Positions 1-10,180 of a stretch of 62,755 nucleotides of DNA are shown one piece after another. The notes beneath the pieces were generated by a model. It had not been told where the DNA came from. It made no database searches and saw nothing but the letters and a program-made list of their open reading frames with translations. The DNA is taken from NCBI GenBank assembly GCA_000697055.1, contig JNDT01002342.1, positions 1 through 62,755 of the forward strand, in the 5' to 3' direction. Position numbers and translations under genes: made by a program. Position 1 is the stretch's first letter. Every line of letters begins with the position of its first letter. This DNA comes from Saksenaea vasiformis B4078 (Eukaryota; Mucoromycota; Mucoromycetes; Mucorales; Saksenaeaceae).

Positions 1-2
1 AA

Positions 3-1099
3 GAAAAGTTACCGGCAACAGAACTAGATCTGGATGATTTCAGCGTCGATGAAGTAGAGCGCTGGTTCAAACCTTGGGCGCTGGATCCCGGACTGAATCA
101 GATTTACACCGCCGCAGATGGAAGTGGGTCACAGAACCATCAGATACGACGTGTATCGACCAAAGAATATTATGCCATGACGGGATCGACGCGAAGAGGA
201 AAGGAATCGCAGAAAATAAAGGACGCGGCTGGTATTACTCCCATCGAGACGAAACTGGAAACTTGCAAAACAGCATCGCCAGAACATCATCATGAGTTTG
301 TTACATCGTTCCTCCATAACTTTTCGATGTTGACGATCTTCTATGGACCAAATACGGCAGAGACCCGATTTCGCAATTATCAGGGCAAACAAAGGGCGCA
401 AGAAGAGCTTGTGAATATCCTTACCCATGGAGGGAAAAAGTACTCAAAGCGACGGAGGAAAAAAACGCGACAGAATAGAAGAAAAAGGAGAAAGAAGAGC
501 CTCAAGCGCCGAGAACAGAACAAGTTAAAGTGGAAATCAGGGTTAGTGATGACAATATACAGGCAAGAGTACAACGCTAAACGGTTTTTTGAATCAAAGC
601 CCGAAGGTTTCTGCGGTTAGATCAACCAAAGCAAGCCACATCCGAAAACCAAGAAATGGCATCCCGCAGCTTTTCGAACAAGCGAAAAGATACCGTTAAT
701 TGTTTTCGGATCAGCAATGTTTGGTGCCAGCGGACATTCTCCCAGAAAAGGAAAGCGCGCAGCGGTCGTCAACTCTTGTTGGAAGATGATTAAGAGACGA
801 GAGAGGAGGGGTGAGCTGGTTGCAGTAACCATCGACGAATATTACACGTCCCAGGTTGGTTGCGCTTTGCTTTCTGTTTTCACTCATGATAATTTTTTAG
901 ATCTGCAGTTCTTGCTAATCAGAGAGGCCTGGACAAAGTGACAACATCGGATAGCATATCCCATCATGGTGTCGTAGTTTGCAAACACTGCCGTACACTG
1001 TGGCAACGGGATATTAATTCGGCGAAAAATATGTATCACATCGCGAAATCAGTTTGGAGTGGATCGGGACGGCCAACCGAGTTTTACCGTTCAACTTGA
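3..1099 (+). pseudogene. Fanzor (eukaryotic TnpB-like RNA-guided nuclease), 3' part, disrupted
   Basis: The 5' half lies outside the window. From base 3 the frame shows a RuvC-I motif (W-A-L-D-P-G, the catalytic Asp being in DPG), then H-Q-I-R-R-V-S-x-K-E-Y-Y, then N-Y-Q-G-K-Q-R...ELVN-L...GG-KY and a long Arg/Lys-rich stretch. After an in-frame TAG (618-620) the same frame continues with P-L-I-V-F-G-S-A-M-F-G and ends in T-S-Q. A 46-nt GT-AG intron (855-900) joins TSQ to an I-C-S-S-C zinc knuckle. One surplus base at 916 then shifts the frame to N-Q-R-G-L, C-K-H-C and the RuvC-III motif W-Q-R-D-I-N-S-A-K-N-M-Y (Asp codon 1010-1012), ending in a double stop at 1097-1102. These blocks align with the second locus at 56-59.5 kb. 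Known for the family: OMEGA RNA-guided DNA endonucleases. Inference: a decaying copy, unless the TAG and the shift are splicing effects. Confidence 0.8.
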
Positions 1100-1106
1100 T
1101 AAATCG

Positions 1107-1149
1107 CCACTACGAATGTGGTTTCTCTGTCACCTTCGGATGACAGGGA
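1107..1149 (+). ncRNA. candidate 3' guide-RNA (omega/fRNA) hairpins after the Fanzor stop
   Basis: Eight bases after the Fanzor stop come two back-to-back hairpins. Hairpin 1 (1107-1121) pairs CCAC with GTGG around a 7-nt loop. Hairpin 2 (1124-1149) has a 9-pair stem (TCTCTGTCA with TGACAGGGA, one G-T pair), then a C/A mismatch and a C-G pair closing a TTCG tetraloop, which is exceptionally stable in RNA. In TnpB and Fanzor systems the guide RNA comes from the 3' end of the gene and its downstream flank, so the position fits. That it is transcribed and bound is inference. A transcription-end or 3' UTR element is the alternative. Confidence 0.4.
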
Positions 1150-1413
1150 TTTAGATCTTTACGTTTACGGTAAGTTCAACTTTTTGTAAATATATTTCTA
1201 ACAATCACTGTCTTCACTTCCCTCAAACTTTTATCTTTGATTGTATAATTTGTGGTAAGTAAATCATATCAATCGAGAGAGACAGTACTCTTTATCTTAT
1301 CCAAACTCAAAATTTAATCTCGAGCAGCGCAAATTCTTACACAATAAACGGTAGAATCGTTTTAATGCAAAATTTGATTAGACTGCAAATTTCAGACCGT
1401 GCGTTTCTCTATC

Positions 1414-2409
1414 ATGTCCGTTACCGAATTTCGACACCAGTTAGCGAACGCTCTCCTAACGAATCAACAGTTAGAATCTTGGCTGGTCCAAGATGATCCA
1501 CAAAACATGAGCGAAATAGAAGCTGCCTTGGTAATCAGAGCTGCATAAAGGATAGTAGTTTTTTTTTTTTTTTTACTCATTGTGCCATTAACAGGACACA
1601 TTGGAGCATGATCTACAAGCATTGGAAGATCCTTCGCGACGACAACGCATTCAGGGCAAGCTTACTAAGATCGAGAAGCACAAGGTAAGATTGGAGGTGC
1701 ATGCCACTGTCTCAGGCTTTCTGAATCGTGGTGTCTTCAGGCATGGCAACAACGCCATCGTAAAAGGTTGCAGGAGCGGCGGCGCGAAGAAGCTGACAAA
1801 GAAAAGAAAAAGCGCCGGGTGACCTCCATTACGTTAACAAGCACTCCTCCTTCCGAAACAAAGCAGGACGAAAAGGAAAGAAAAGAGAAGGAACTCAATG
1901 ATCGCATGGTAAAGAATACACGAGTAGAGAGATTGTTTGGTAGCATGAGCTCATTTCTTTCGGGACCATACCAGGTGCGAGCACGGATCAAGGAGCTTTC
2001 ACGTTTTTTGCATCAACTCACTCTCCTGCGTGATCTGCGTTACCAAAGATTATCTTCTCAAGGTCATTTCTTTCCTGATCAAGGCAATGAATTTTTCAAC
2101 AAGATCAAGGCATGGTATGAAGAGCAAGAACAGAGGACAAAAGAACACATAGAAGAGAAAGAGGAAAATAGTGATGAGGCGTGGCTGGTCCACCCACAAG
2201 ACCACTGGCAGCACATGCCGCTGGATCAAAAGGCATACCGTGCATGGACAGCCGGTAATCTCGATACATTACGACAGAATAGAAAACAATGGGATCAGTA
2301 TCTTGTCGACCCCGACACCGTAGGTCCCGAAGCCAAAATTCCACCAACCTACGTCGAACCTGTGCCTCCTGCGAACTGGATATGGGCCACCTGTCTGGAT
2401 TATCAATAA
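1414..2409 (+). CDS. PDCD7 / U11-59K-like minor spliceosome protein
   Basis: Three exons (1414-1530, 1595-1684, 1741-2409) with phase-0 GT-AG introns give 291 residues. The middle is a highly charged Arg/Lys/Glu coiled coil. The C-terminal half carries the family signature: an R-x-x-W-D-x-Y-L-V block, then I-P-P-T-Y-V-x-P-V-P-P-A-N-x-x-W-A at the extreme end. This closely matches the end of human PDCD7, the 59-kDa protein of the U11/U12 di-snRNP, which helps recognise the 5' splice site of U12-type introns in the nucleus. Start chosen as the first ATG of an exon that splices cleanly. AATAAA lies at 2471-2476. Only the C-terminal motif is diagnostic, but it is strong. Confidence 0.75.
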
Positions 2410-2470
2410 TACCCACTAGGCGAATTCTCTAGGGAGAATGGGTACTCATTTGTACAATTTATGCATCCAA

Positions 2471-2476
2471 AATAAA
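2471..2476 (+). terminator. AATAAA polyadenylation signal of the PDCD7-like gene
   Basis: AATAAA within AAAATAAAATAAAAC, 62 bases after the stop codon of the + strand gene and just before the convergent DML1 stop. Confidence 0.45.
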
Positions 2477-2503
2477 ATAAAACAAGAACCCTTTTGCTTT
2501 TTG

Positions 2504-2917
2504 TTACATCATGTCATGGTCTACGCTGTATGTATCGGATAAAGTGATCAAAGACTCCTGGACCTCCAGGAAATCCTCTCGTGTTAAGCCAAAATCGCCT
2601 TGGCCAAATCCGGCGAGGTCCCTGACCTGGACTTTCTGCAATTTTCGAACATCAGTCTCTAAACTGTGGTGGAGGGCATCGCCTGTAGAAAGATGTGTGA
2701 CCATGGGGATTTGCTTCGGCGTCGTTGGTTGGACTCGTTGTGTTCTACCAAAAAAAAAAAAGATTGAGTTCCTATAATGCGATTCTAGAAAAAGTTCTAC
2801 ACATACACGCATCCTTGCTCATCTAATAGCGATGAAAAAAAGCGGGGATAGGAATGAGCTAATGGATAAGCTGCATCAACAATGGCTCTAAAAAAATGGA
2901 TCATAAGCTATGTGTTT

Positions 2918-2955
<38 letters not shown>

Positions 2956-4591
2956 TGGTGGCATCGATCGCCTTGATCTTTAAATGCAGAAAATAGACGC
3001 TCCAAGTAAGCAGCTCTGTCACCGCTAATAATAATATTTCCTCTTAGTTAAAAGAAATATCCTTGCGTGTTCGTACCTCGCCGAAAGTGGTAATCCACGA
3101 ACAACCACGGATTCACCGAAAATGACAGAAGATGGCTAATAGGCGGGCGTAAGTGGGAAGTGTCGTAGTCCCTTCCTAGGAGACGTTACCTGTTGCGTGA
3201 CAGTAGATAGGTTATATAAAGATAGATCGGAAGATGATGTATCGTAGCCCTGCACTGAAAAAGGGAGCGGGAAGGAGCTGGATAGCATCGCCAGCTTCGT
3301 GCTACCTTGCCAATTTAACTGACCAGCTACGTCCGCTAATGACCATGTTTTCTTCTTTAATCTGTAGCGGATAAATTTCATATCGAAGATGTTCAAAAAA
3401 CTTCGCGTTAACAAACCTGTATGGCAATGACGCTGTCTCGATGGCAGCGGACAGAATAGCGCTGATATGATAGGGTAATGCGTACTAATATCCTAGCGTG
3501 AGATGCAAAGTAATAAGTGCTAATGATAACGTCGTTACATTGGGATGGATAAGAGGGTTTCGATATGTTGACCGCGGTGTGAAAAGTGGCACATAGAGTG
3601 TCGATTGATCTGAGAGCGTTGTTAACCCCATTACCCGGTTCACTGTGTGCTGTGCTGTTTCTTCTTCGGCCAAGCTGCCAAGACCGTAGGTGATGACGGG
3701 TGTTTTTGGAAATTCAGTTCGAATAGCGTCTAGCAAGCCAGCACCAAATCCACCAAAGGCATCATCGACACCAGTGAAAATCTGAAATCCCTGGAGCTGG
3801 TCACATTCTTCTGCAAAAAAGCGAAAATTTTCATCAAATGTGTCCATTTCCTTTTCATTGTCTCGGAATGCCTCGCAGCCAGTAGAGTACGCGTCAAAAC
3901 GTTCAAGGCCGTTCATAGGATGAGTGACGATGGAGTTGATGGATCGTGGATGGTAAAAAATCCGGTTAAAGTCGGACCATACTTCGACTGTCTCGTCCAG
4001 TTGCTCTGCCGCGTCCACCTCCATGGGCTCATCTTGTGAACGTTCCAATTGCTGTTGATAGGGATGGGTTGGAAGAGCGCCCACCGCATTGTTCATGCCT
4101 TGCTCCCTTTTGTCCTGAATGAACTCATTTCTAACGTCTGCAAGCTACCTACCATGGCACGGGTGCATCCATATCGTTATCACTAAAAAGCTGGTTGTAT
4201 TTTTGCAGTGATCCAAATCCACCTAGAAACCATGCATGTTTAAACTACGACCTCGACCTCGAAATTATCGTTTGATCACCTTTCCGTTCGTAAATCAGCA
4301 CACGAGGCGTGTAAGTTTCTACACCCTGCTATTTGCGTCAGAATTTAACATGGCAAAGCATTCATTCTGTACCGTTGGCGAGATTCCTGCTCGGTACAAC
4401 ACGTCATGTTCAAGCTGATCAGGTTTACTGTCATCATCGCCGTAATTAAAGTACTCCTCCTGTTCATTCAGGGATGGTCACGCGTGAATTGTATGTTCCA
4501 TGTTTTTATTGATATAAACCTGAGTATTCCAATAGTGTGTGCCAACGAAGTTTGCCAACTGGCCTAACTGCAGCGTAATGATCTCCCGCAT
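2504..4591 (-). CDS. DML1: Misato/DML1 tubulin-like mitochondrial distribution protein
   Basis: Exon 1 (4591-4520) begins M-R-E-I-I-T-L-Q-L-G-Q, continues with F-V-G-T-H-Y-W-N-T-Q and is followed by a GT donor, the canonical Misato start. Later exons give E-E-Y-F-N-Y-G, E-H-D-V-L-Y-R-A-G, E-T-Y-T-P-R-V-L and K-G-G-F-G-S-L-Q-K-Y-N (about 4480-4140), then a long exon (about 4120-3500) with L-Q-G-F-Q-I-F-T-G-V-D-D-A-F-G-G-F-G-A-G-L. Downstream come Y-H-I-S-A-I-L-S-A-A-I-E-T (about 3470-3410), a D-V-x-x-x-L-N exon near 3300 and the C-terminal exon ending at 2504. DML1/Misato is a divergent tubulin/FtsZ-fold protein needed for mitochondrial distribution and morphology. Odd: the junction after V-P-W near 4150-4120 does not resolve into an open frame with a plain GT-AG intron. 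One intron carries a 32-base A run (T on the coding strand). Confidence 0.85.
2920..2951. repeat. poly(A) tract, 32 nt
   Basis: Uninterrupted run of 32 A on the + strand, inside an intron of the minus-strand DML1 gene, where it reads as a long T tract. It may be a length-polymorphic homopolymer. Confidence 0.9.
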
Positions 4592-4824
4592 GGTGGGAAG
4601 AGCAGGAAAAGGATGAAGAAAAGAAGCGAGTCACGAGGGGGAATCAGCATTGATTTTCTGTTTCTTTTTTGACAGCATGGAGTAACACATCATTTTATGT
4701 ACAAGTTCATATCAACTCATGAATTTCAACATCCTTTGTGGATTATAGTGCCCTTCCTTTCCGCTCTACTGTTTTGCAAAGATATATGGTTACAAACGAG
4801 GGGCAGGATCGTGTTGTATTTTTA

Positions 4825-5915
4825 TTATTCATGCCATTTTCCTCGCCTTCTTTTGGTTGATGCGGTTTCTTCTGGATTAAACTGAGAATGATAGCGTCCT
4901 TGTGTCTCATGAGCAGGTTGCGATGTCTCACCAAATATGACGGCACGGGTGCGTGATCGTTCTTGTCGCTCGCGTTCCAGACGCTGCGCTCGTAGTGCTT
5001 CAATCGATGGTGATGACGATGACGATGAGGATACAGAGGAAGATGACTAAATAGATGTCGCCTTTTGATAACGATGCTTTATCTCTTTATCTTTACATAC
5101 CTTCTTTTTTCGTTTCTCTTTATGAGATGAATGTTTCTCTTTACTAGATGAATGCTTCTCCTTTTTCTCCAAACGACTACGAATGAGTTCCAGTGGATCA
5201 TCTTTCAAAGTGATCGGAGGGCGTTTCCTTTTTCGTGCACACAGTCAGACATAGTCATGCAGAGGTTGCAATGTACCTTTTGGAAGCTCCTTCCTTCGGA
5301 ATATATCGTCTGACGTGTTTATCCTTGTATTTCTCGTCATCGTCGCGAGTAACATACCAAGGCTTTCCTATTTAACGATGTGAGGACAAAAAGGGGATAG
5401 CTGGGACAATTATACCTTCCAAGTCCTCCGATTTGTTAAGGTACATTGACTCCCGCTTGTTCCGTTTGTCCTCTTCTGCTTTCTTCTCTGCCATATACTC
5501 TTGGTTTTTTGCATCCTGCGCACATCTTTTATTCAGTCATTCTGATGATCGCACGCTCAGCAGCTTACCTTCTCCAGATCTTCAAATAGATTCACATTTT
5601 TGGTGGGGATCAATGCCGATGGTTCGACTACACCACTGTCTTGTTGTCTCGCTTGCGCCCGTTGTCGTAATAGATTCAGACGGGCTTCACTTTCCTATGC
5701 ATTGTTGAGATCGAGATGTCGGTGTTAAGCAAGAATGTACAGCTACGGCTGCTCTTTCCGCTTTGGCAGCTTCTTCCTCCTTCGCTTTTGCTTCGTCTTT
5801 TCTGACTTTCTCAATGTTTTTGATGTTGTACACATGCCAGCTAGAGAAATCGGTAATGAGTACATTAGCGACGCAAAGAAGGGCAGGCGAACCTCTTATG
5901 TGGGAGAATGTTCAT
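4825..5915 (-). CDS. LENG1-like protein with Cir_N domain
   Basis: Exon 1 (5915-5893) encodes M-N-I-L-P-H-K and splices with a phase-2 GT-AG intron to an exon starting at 5840 that reads S-W-H-V-Y-N-I-K-N-I-E-K-V-R-K-D-E-A-K-A, a classic Cir_N (CBF1-interacting corepressor N-terminal) domain. Several short, Lys/Glu/Ser-rich exons follow. The C-terminal exon has a Ser/Asp tract, A-L-R-A-Q-R-L-E-R-E-R-Q-E-R, then G-R-Y-H-S-Q-F-N-P-E-E, and ends K-W-H-E at 4825. The R-Y-x-S-Q-F-N-P motif is the usual end of LENG1-family proteins. Function is poorly known; Cir_N proteins are found with spliceosomes and corepressors in the nucleus. Internal exon edges (about 5700-5040) are approximate. Confidence 0.7.
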
Positions 5916-6842
5916 GGTGGTAGAGAAAAAAGGTGGTTCCAGCGTGGTTTGAAATCTAAAGCCAATGCATGCACTGCTGTGCCCAGCAGCATAGGAATAA
6001 GCCACGCCTTGGGTTGTCCAGGTGCTTCACAAACAAGCATGCACCATCATTGTTTGATAAAAGCATCTGGAGCTTTTCAATCAAACACGTTTCTGTACGT
6101 CATTCCGATGGTACACAAACAAGTGCACAGATCTTGTTACACGCAACAAATGCCGTACCAAAAAGTGGAGAGCGACATGGAGATAGGGTGTGCTGCAAAG
6201 TTTATTTCGTTTTCCTATGTTTCTCGCTATAACAGTATGCTTGCCCCGTGTTTTAGCTTCAAGTTACAGAAAAAAAAAGAATGAGATCAGAGAGCATTAC
6301 TGTATTAATTATGTTTCCCATACTCGGTCATCTTTGTTTACCATGATGGATCTGTCTGATGCTGCTTTTGGGAAAGTATACGACTGTATGCAGACTAGAT
6401 AAAGTATTGCCTTTGCAGCAGTATGGCTGTATTGGGTAATACCATCCTGCCTTAATTACTTTTATTCCAAGTGAGAAGCTTGCTATGAATAGCTAAAATC
6501 AAGTTCATGGCGTTCTGTTGTTTCTTGATGATGCCCACCGTTCTAATTTTGACTCCCTTCCTTTTTTACTATCGGGGAAGGTTTACTCCTGCATATCTAT
6601 CGATGCTTAAGCGACTGTGAAAAAGTACGAAAAGCGGACTGAGATAGTCGTTCGTCTGGAGATGAAACAAACACCACTTGTGCTTAAAAAAGGCGACCTC
6701 CTGGCTTCTTTTCTCCTTAAATCTATTCAATTATTTTTTTTCTTTCAAGTTATCGGCTTTACTACACCATTTTGCTCTCTTCTCTTTCTCTATAAAAAAT
6801 TTCATGACAGTCGGTAGACTCTATCATCAACGATCCTTGTCA
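5916..6842. other. divergent intergenic region
   Basis: About 930 bp between the divergently read LENG1-like (-) and Ndt80-like (+) genes, so it must hold both promoters. The open frames here (for example 5969-6232) have no family features and poor codon character. No RNA gene seen. Confidence 0.6.
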
Positions 6843-8160
6843 ATGCCTACAGGCAGCACTTCTTGTATTTTTACCACAGACAAAATGATTAGGTAAGGTT
6901 GGGGTAGGTTTTTGCGGTTAGCGAACGAAATGAGCTGAATGACGCACAGGAATTTCTCCAAACAGACGTCGGAGGGTAGGTAAGAAAAGAAAAGAGCCTC
7001 TACTATTTGCCAAGCCAGCTAAACCCCCCTTTTCTTTGCCAGGTCATCTCAATCATCGGAGGATCTGCCGTCGGTGCCAAAACCTTTAGCCAGCCACTCT
7101 TCCCGCACTGGTAGGGATCCATGGTTAGAGGCGAACGACTGTCTTTTCGGAACTACGCAAGTCTGTCGCCAACTGTACAGTGAGGATATGACGCCGTATG
7201 TAAAAAAAAGAAAAAGTTCAAGTGTGCAATCCGCAAATTTACCTATTTGACTTTATCAGAGTAAATGTTCAGTTGCATTGCATCATGGAACGTGGACTTT
7301 TCTTGTCCGATGCAAGTTGGACTTGTTATCGAAGAAATTACTTTCAATTGACCAGCATGCTGGTCCTGCAGCCATCTGCACACGCTATCCTGCTGAGTAA
7401 TCATCAGCGGGTCCGTCGATTCTTACTGAAATTAACAGCTCGCACATCGGAAGACCGACCTGTGGAGTTGATCCAACTTACTCCAAAACGGGACAAAGGT
7501 CCGCGAATGACACCACCATCACTCGCCGTCCAAGCTGGCGAGTGGGCGACGTTCCGGCGAATCCAGTTTAAATCAGCCACGGCCAACAATGGCAAGAAAC
7601 GGGCTTCTCAGCAGTACTTTTGTTTGGTCGTTGATCTGGTTGCAGAACTAGACGATGAGACACAAGAAAGGGTAGCATGCTGTCAGTCTGTACCTATTGT
7701 GGTACGAGGTAGGAGCCCAAGTCATTACGGAGAGAATTATCACTACGCAAGGAAGCAGTTATTCGATGGGGAAACGGCGCCCAGACATCGACGGATGGCC
7801 ACAGCCCCAATGATCAAAGAGGAAAATACAGTCCTCGATCACACACGTTCTCTCAGCGCCAATGATTACCATACGCAGAACGTACTTGCTAATCCTGGGA
7901 ACAGCAGTGGAGGTTGGGACCTTGCGCTATCTTCCCTGGCTTGGTCCTCACACCATCGCACCGACTCGGCAAACACTTATGTATCGGTAGACGATGCATC
8001 GCTTGCAGACTATTCCCCCACACCTTATCATTACTCCGCTCCCTTTGCTGCGCCCACTGCGGTAGCTTTTGCTGTGGACAACTCTGGTACGTCTATATTA
8101 GATGAGATACGTTGTCATCTTACTAACCTGTCGATGGTAGAAGGTCCCCGCCGGGAATAA
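6843..8160 (+). CDS. Ndt80/PhoG-family transcription factor
   Basis: Four exons whose phases close: 6843-6892, 6950-6979 (only 30 nt), 7043-7195 and 7260-8160, giving 377 residues. Exon 4 holds the NDT80_PhoG DNA-binding domain: M-E-R-G-L-F-L-S-D-A-S-W-T-C-Y-R-R-N-Y-F-Q, then F-R-R-I-Q-F-K-S-A-T-A-N-N-G-K-K-R-A, Q-Q-Y-F-C-L-V-V-D-L and V-P-I-V-V-R-G-R-S-P-S-H-Y. Known members (Ndt80, VIB-1, XprG) are nuclear factors controlling meiosis, nutrient response or protease production; which role applies here cannot be told. The C-terminal third is low-complexity Ser/Thr/Tyr-rich. An (AATAA)n cluster follows the stop. Confidence 0.85.
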
Positions 8161-8215
8161 AGGGCAGATGCAAAAGTTAGACAGTGTTTATATGTTTCAA
8201 GTACACATATGTTGT

Positions 8216-8240
8216 AATAAAAATAAAATAAAATAAAATA
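8216..8240 (+). terminator. AATAAA-rich polyadenylation region
   Basis: Five overlapping AATAA(A) units in a row, 56-80 bases after the Ndt80-like stop codon. Confidence 0.5.
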
Positions 8241-10110
8241 GCATTGCGATCACTTTGTTTGTCGGATGACGAACGAAGCAGGCACTTGGGTAGAAAAGTC
8301 TCTGGATCAAAATGCAAATAACGGAAATGAATGAGAATATGCTATCATTGGAATAGTTTAACGCAGCATTATATCTCTTTTTTTTTATGAAAAAGTTGTG
8401 ATGGCGTTAATTGGTAAGGGCAGAGTCCACTTGAGAATCAGGTGTGCCGTTTTACCCAAAATTACCGCTCTGTTATTCGAAACATACGAAATCAAAAATC
8501 TTCTCTTCTACGACGGTTACCAACGGCAAAGAAACGCAAGGTGTCCTGGCTGTAGAAACACTTCATCCTTCATATGCATTGTTTAACTGATCTAGGAAGG
8601 TCTGTCAATTCTTGACATGTGAGGTTGCACGCGATATTCGCCTTGACGGACATGTTACCCAACATCCACAGATTTGGGCTGAAAATGTAACGTAATCCCG
8701 AGAACTATGCATGAATACCCTGGAAACTGCCTGTCCGTGGAATACACGTTGTGAAAGTTAAGACCAATAACACAGCGATGGCACTATAGGATCAGATGCT
8801 TGATCAAGAAAATGAAGCTACGAAAATCAAACCAGAAGATCCGCACTGCGACGAGAGAATGATGATATAAATAGAGATCGAAAAACTAATATATTCATAA
8901 GAAAAAGGCTCATCAGGAGGACGCATCTGGGCAAAACAATCTGGGAGACTTTTACAGTACTATTACGTATTTGGTGTAGACATGGACAACTTGAAAAAAA
9001 AATACTGTATGAATAGCGTCAAAAGCCGTAGATCAACGGAATCCGCTTTGCCGGGGGCTGATGTAGGTATGGACGGAAGCAAAATGACTATGCTGTACAA
9101 GAAAATGGCTAGGAGAGAGAGAGAAAGAAAGAGAGAGAGAGATATGAGACACTCGGAGATATGCATCACTATTAGTATGGTGTGGACTGGCGCCATTCTA
9201 AGACATTTGAGTATGCAAAGATCTAGGGAAGTGACGTTGTAGCAGGAAAAATAACCAACTGCATGGACAATCGTCTGGAACAATAAAAACTGTTGATCGT
9301 CTTTATGAACTAACACGGCAAATGCGGCTAGTTAAAGGAGAACAAATGAGTCTACGAGTAGGGTACGTATTTAACTGGTGGTGGTGATTGCGCATTTGAC
9401 CGGTTGATCTTCCGGCTTTTCAGAAGATCCTGCAGAAAGAACGTCAGATGAACGTTTATTATAATAACGTATACATTCTCTGAAGTACATTGATACGAAA
9501 TAGGTCCCCAGAATTGACGAACGCCATGTCAACTTGAACTGATAATTATTTTTATAAGCAAAATTTTTGTATGACTTGAGCATTTGGACTAACAAGAAAT
9601 CGAAGTTCTCCCTTGTTCTGAGAGAAAATTTAAGAACCGTATTGCTTATTCTGCAGGAGGTTGCGAATCCATACAATATTACCTATCAGAATCATGGATA
9701 AAGTGGAGTAGATTGCTCAGCGAGAGCTTTAACAAAAGTATGATACTTGGGAGATAACCGATTGCTATGACAGTATATTAATGTAGAATGGGCACAAAAA
9801 ATGGCGATGTTCTATGGTAATAGAGTAGCAAATCTCAAACGACAAAGTATAAAAGGTTTCTCAAGTTTAGCCTACTCAGCACCCGTTAGTCTGCTGCGCC
9901 AGCAACGTGAAAGATAACTAAAACTTAAAAAGAAGAAAAAAGAAGGTGACACAGAAAATAAATAATAATACTTTGTGTTGACGTTTTCCACATATCCTTT
10001 TAAAGCCCAATGTGTGCAGGCGTAAACTGCTGATGTTGTGAACAGCGTTGGAAGCCAAGGGACCGAGCCATTCGACTAACCGCAGTTTTGCTTTTCAAAC
10101 CCCGGCACGC
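8241..10110. other. intergenic, no gene seen
   Basis: About 1.9 kb. It holds a GA/AG-rich microsatellite at about 9114-9142 and AT-rich DNA. The short open frames on both strands (for example 8963-9316 minus, 9371-9676 minus) have no recognisable motifs or splice-consistent extensions. Confidence 0.55.
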
Positions 10111-10117
10111 TATATAA
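10111..10117 (+). promoter_or_regulatory. TATA box of the eIF1A gene
   Basis: TATATAA, 64 bp upstream of the start codon at 10181, after a GC-rich CCCCGGCACGC stretch. Placement fits a fungal core promoter. Confidence 0.5.
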
Positions 10118-10180
10118 GCCACCTGGTTATATAGGAGTAACTGGTTGGCGCAAACGAAAAAAAGTTTCACCTACTTGAAC

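Noticed and set aside
9992..10001. ATATCCTTTT, matches the U12-type AT-AC donor consensus
   Set aside because: It is intergenic upstream of the eIF1A TATA box with no convincing TCCTTAAC branch point or exon partner; a chance match in AT-rich DNA is likelier.
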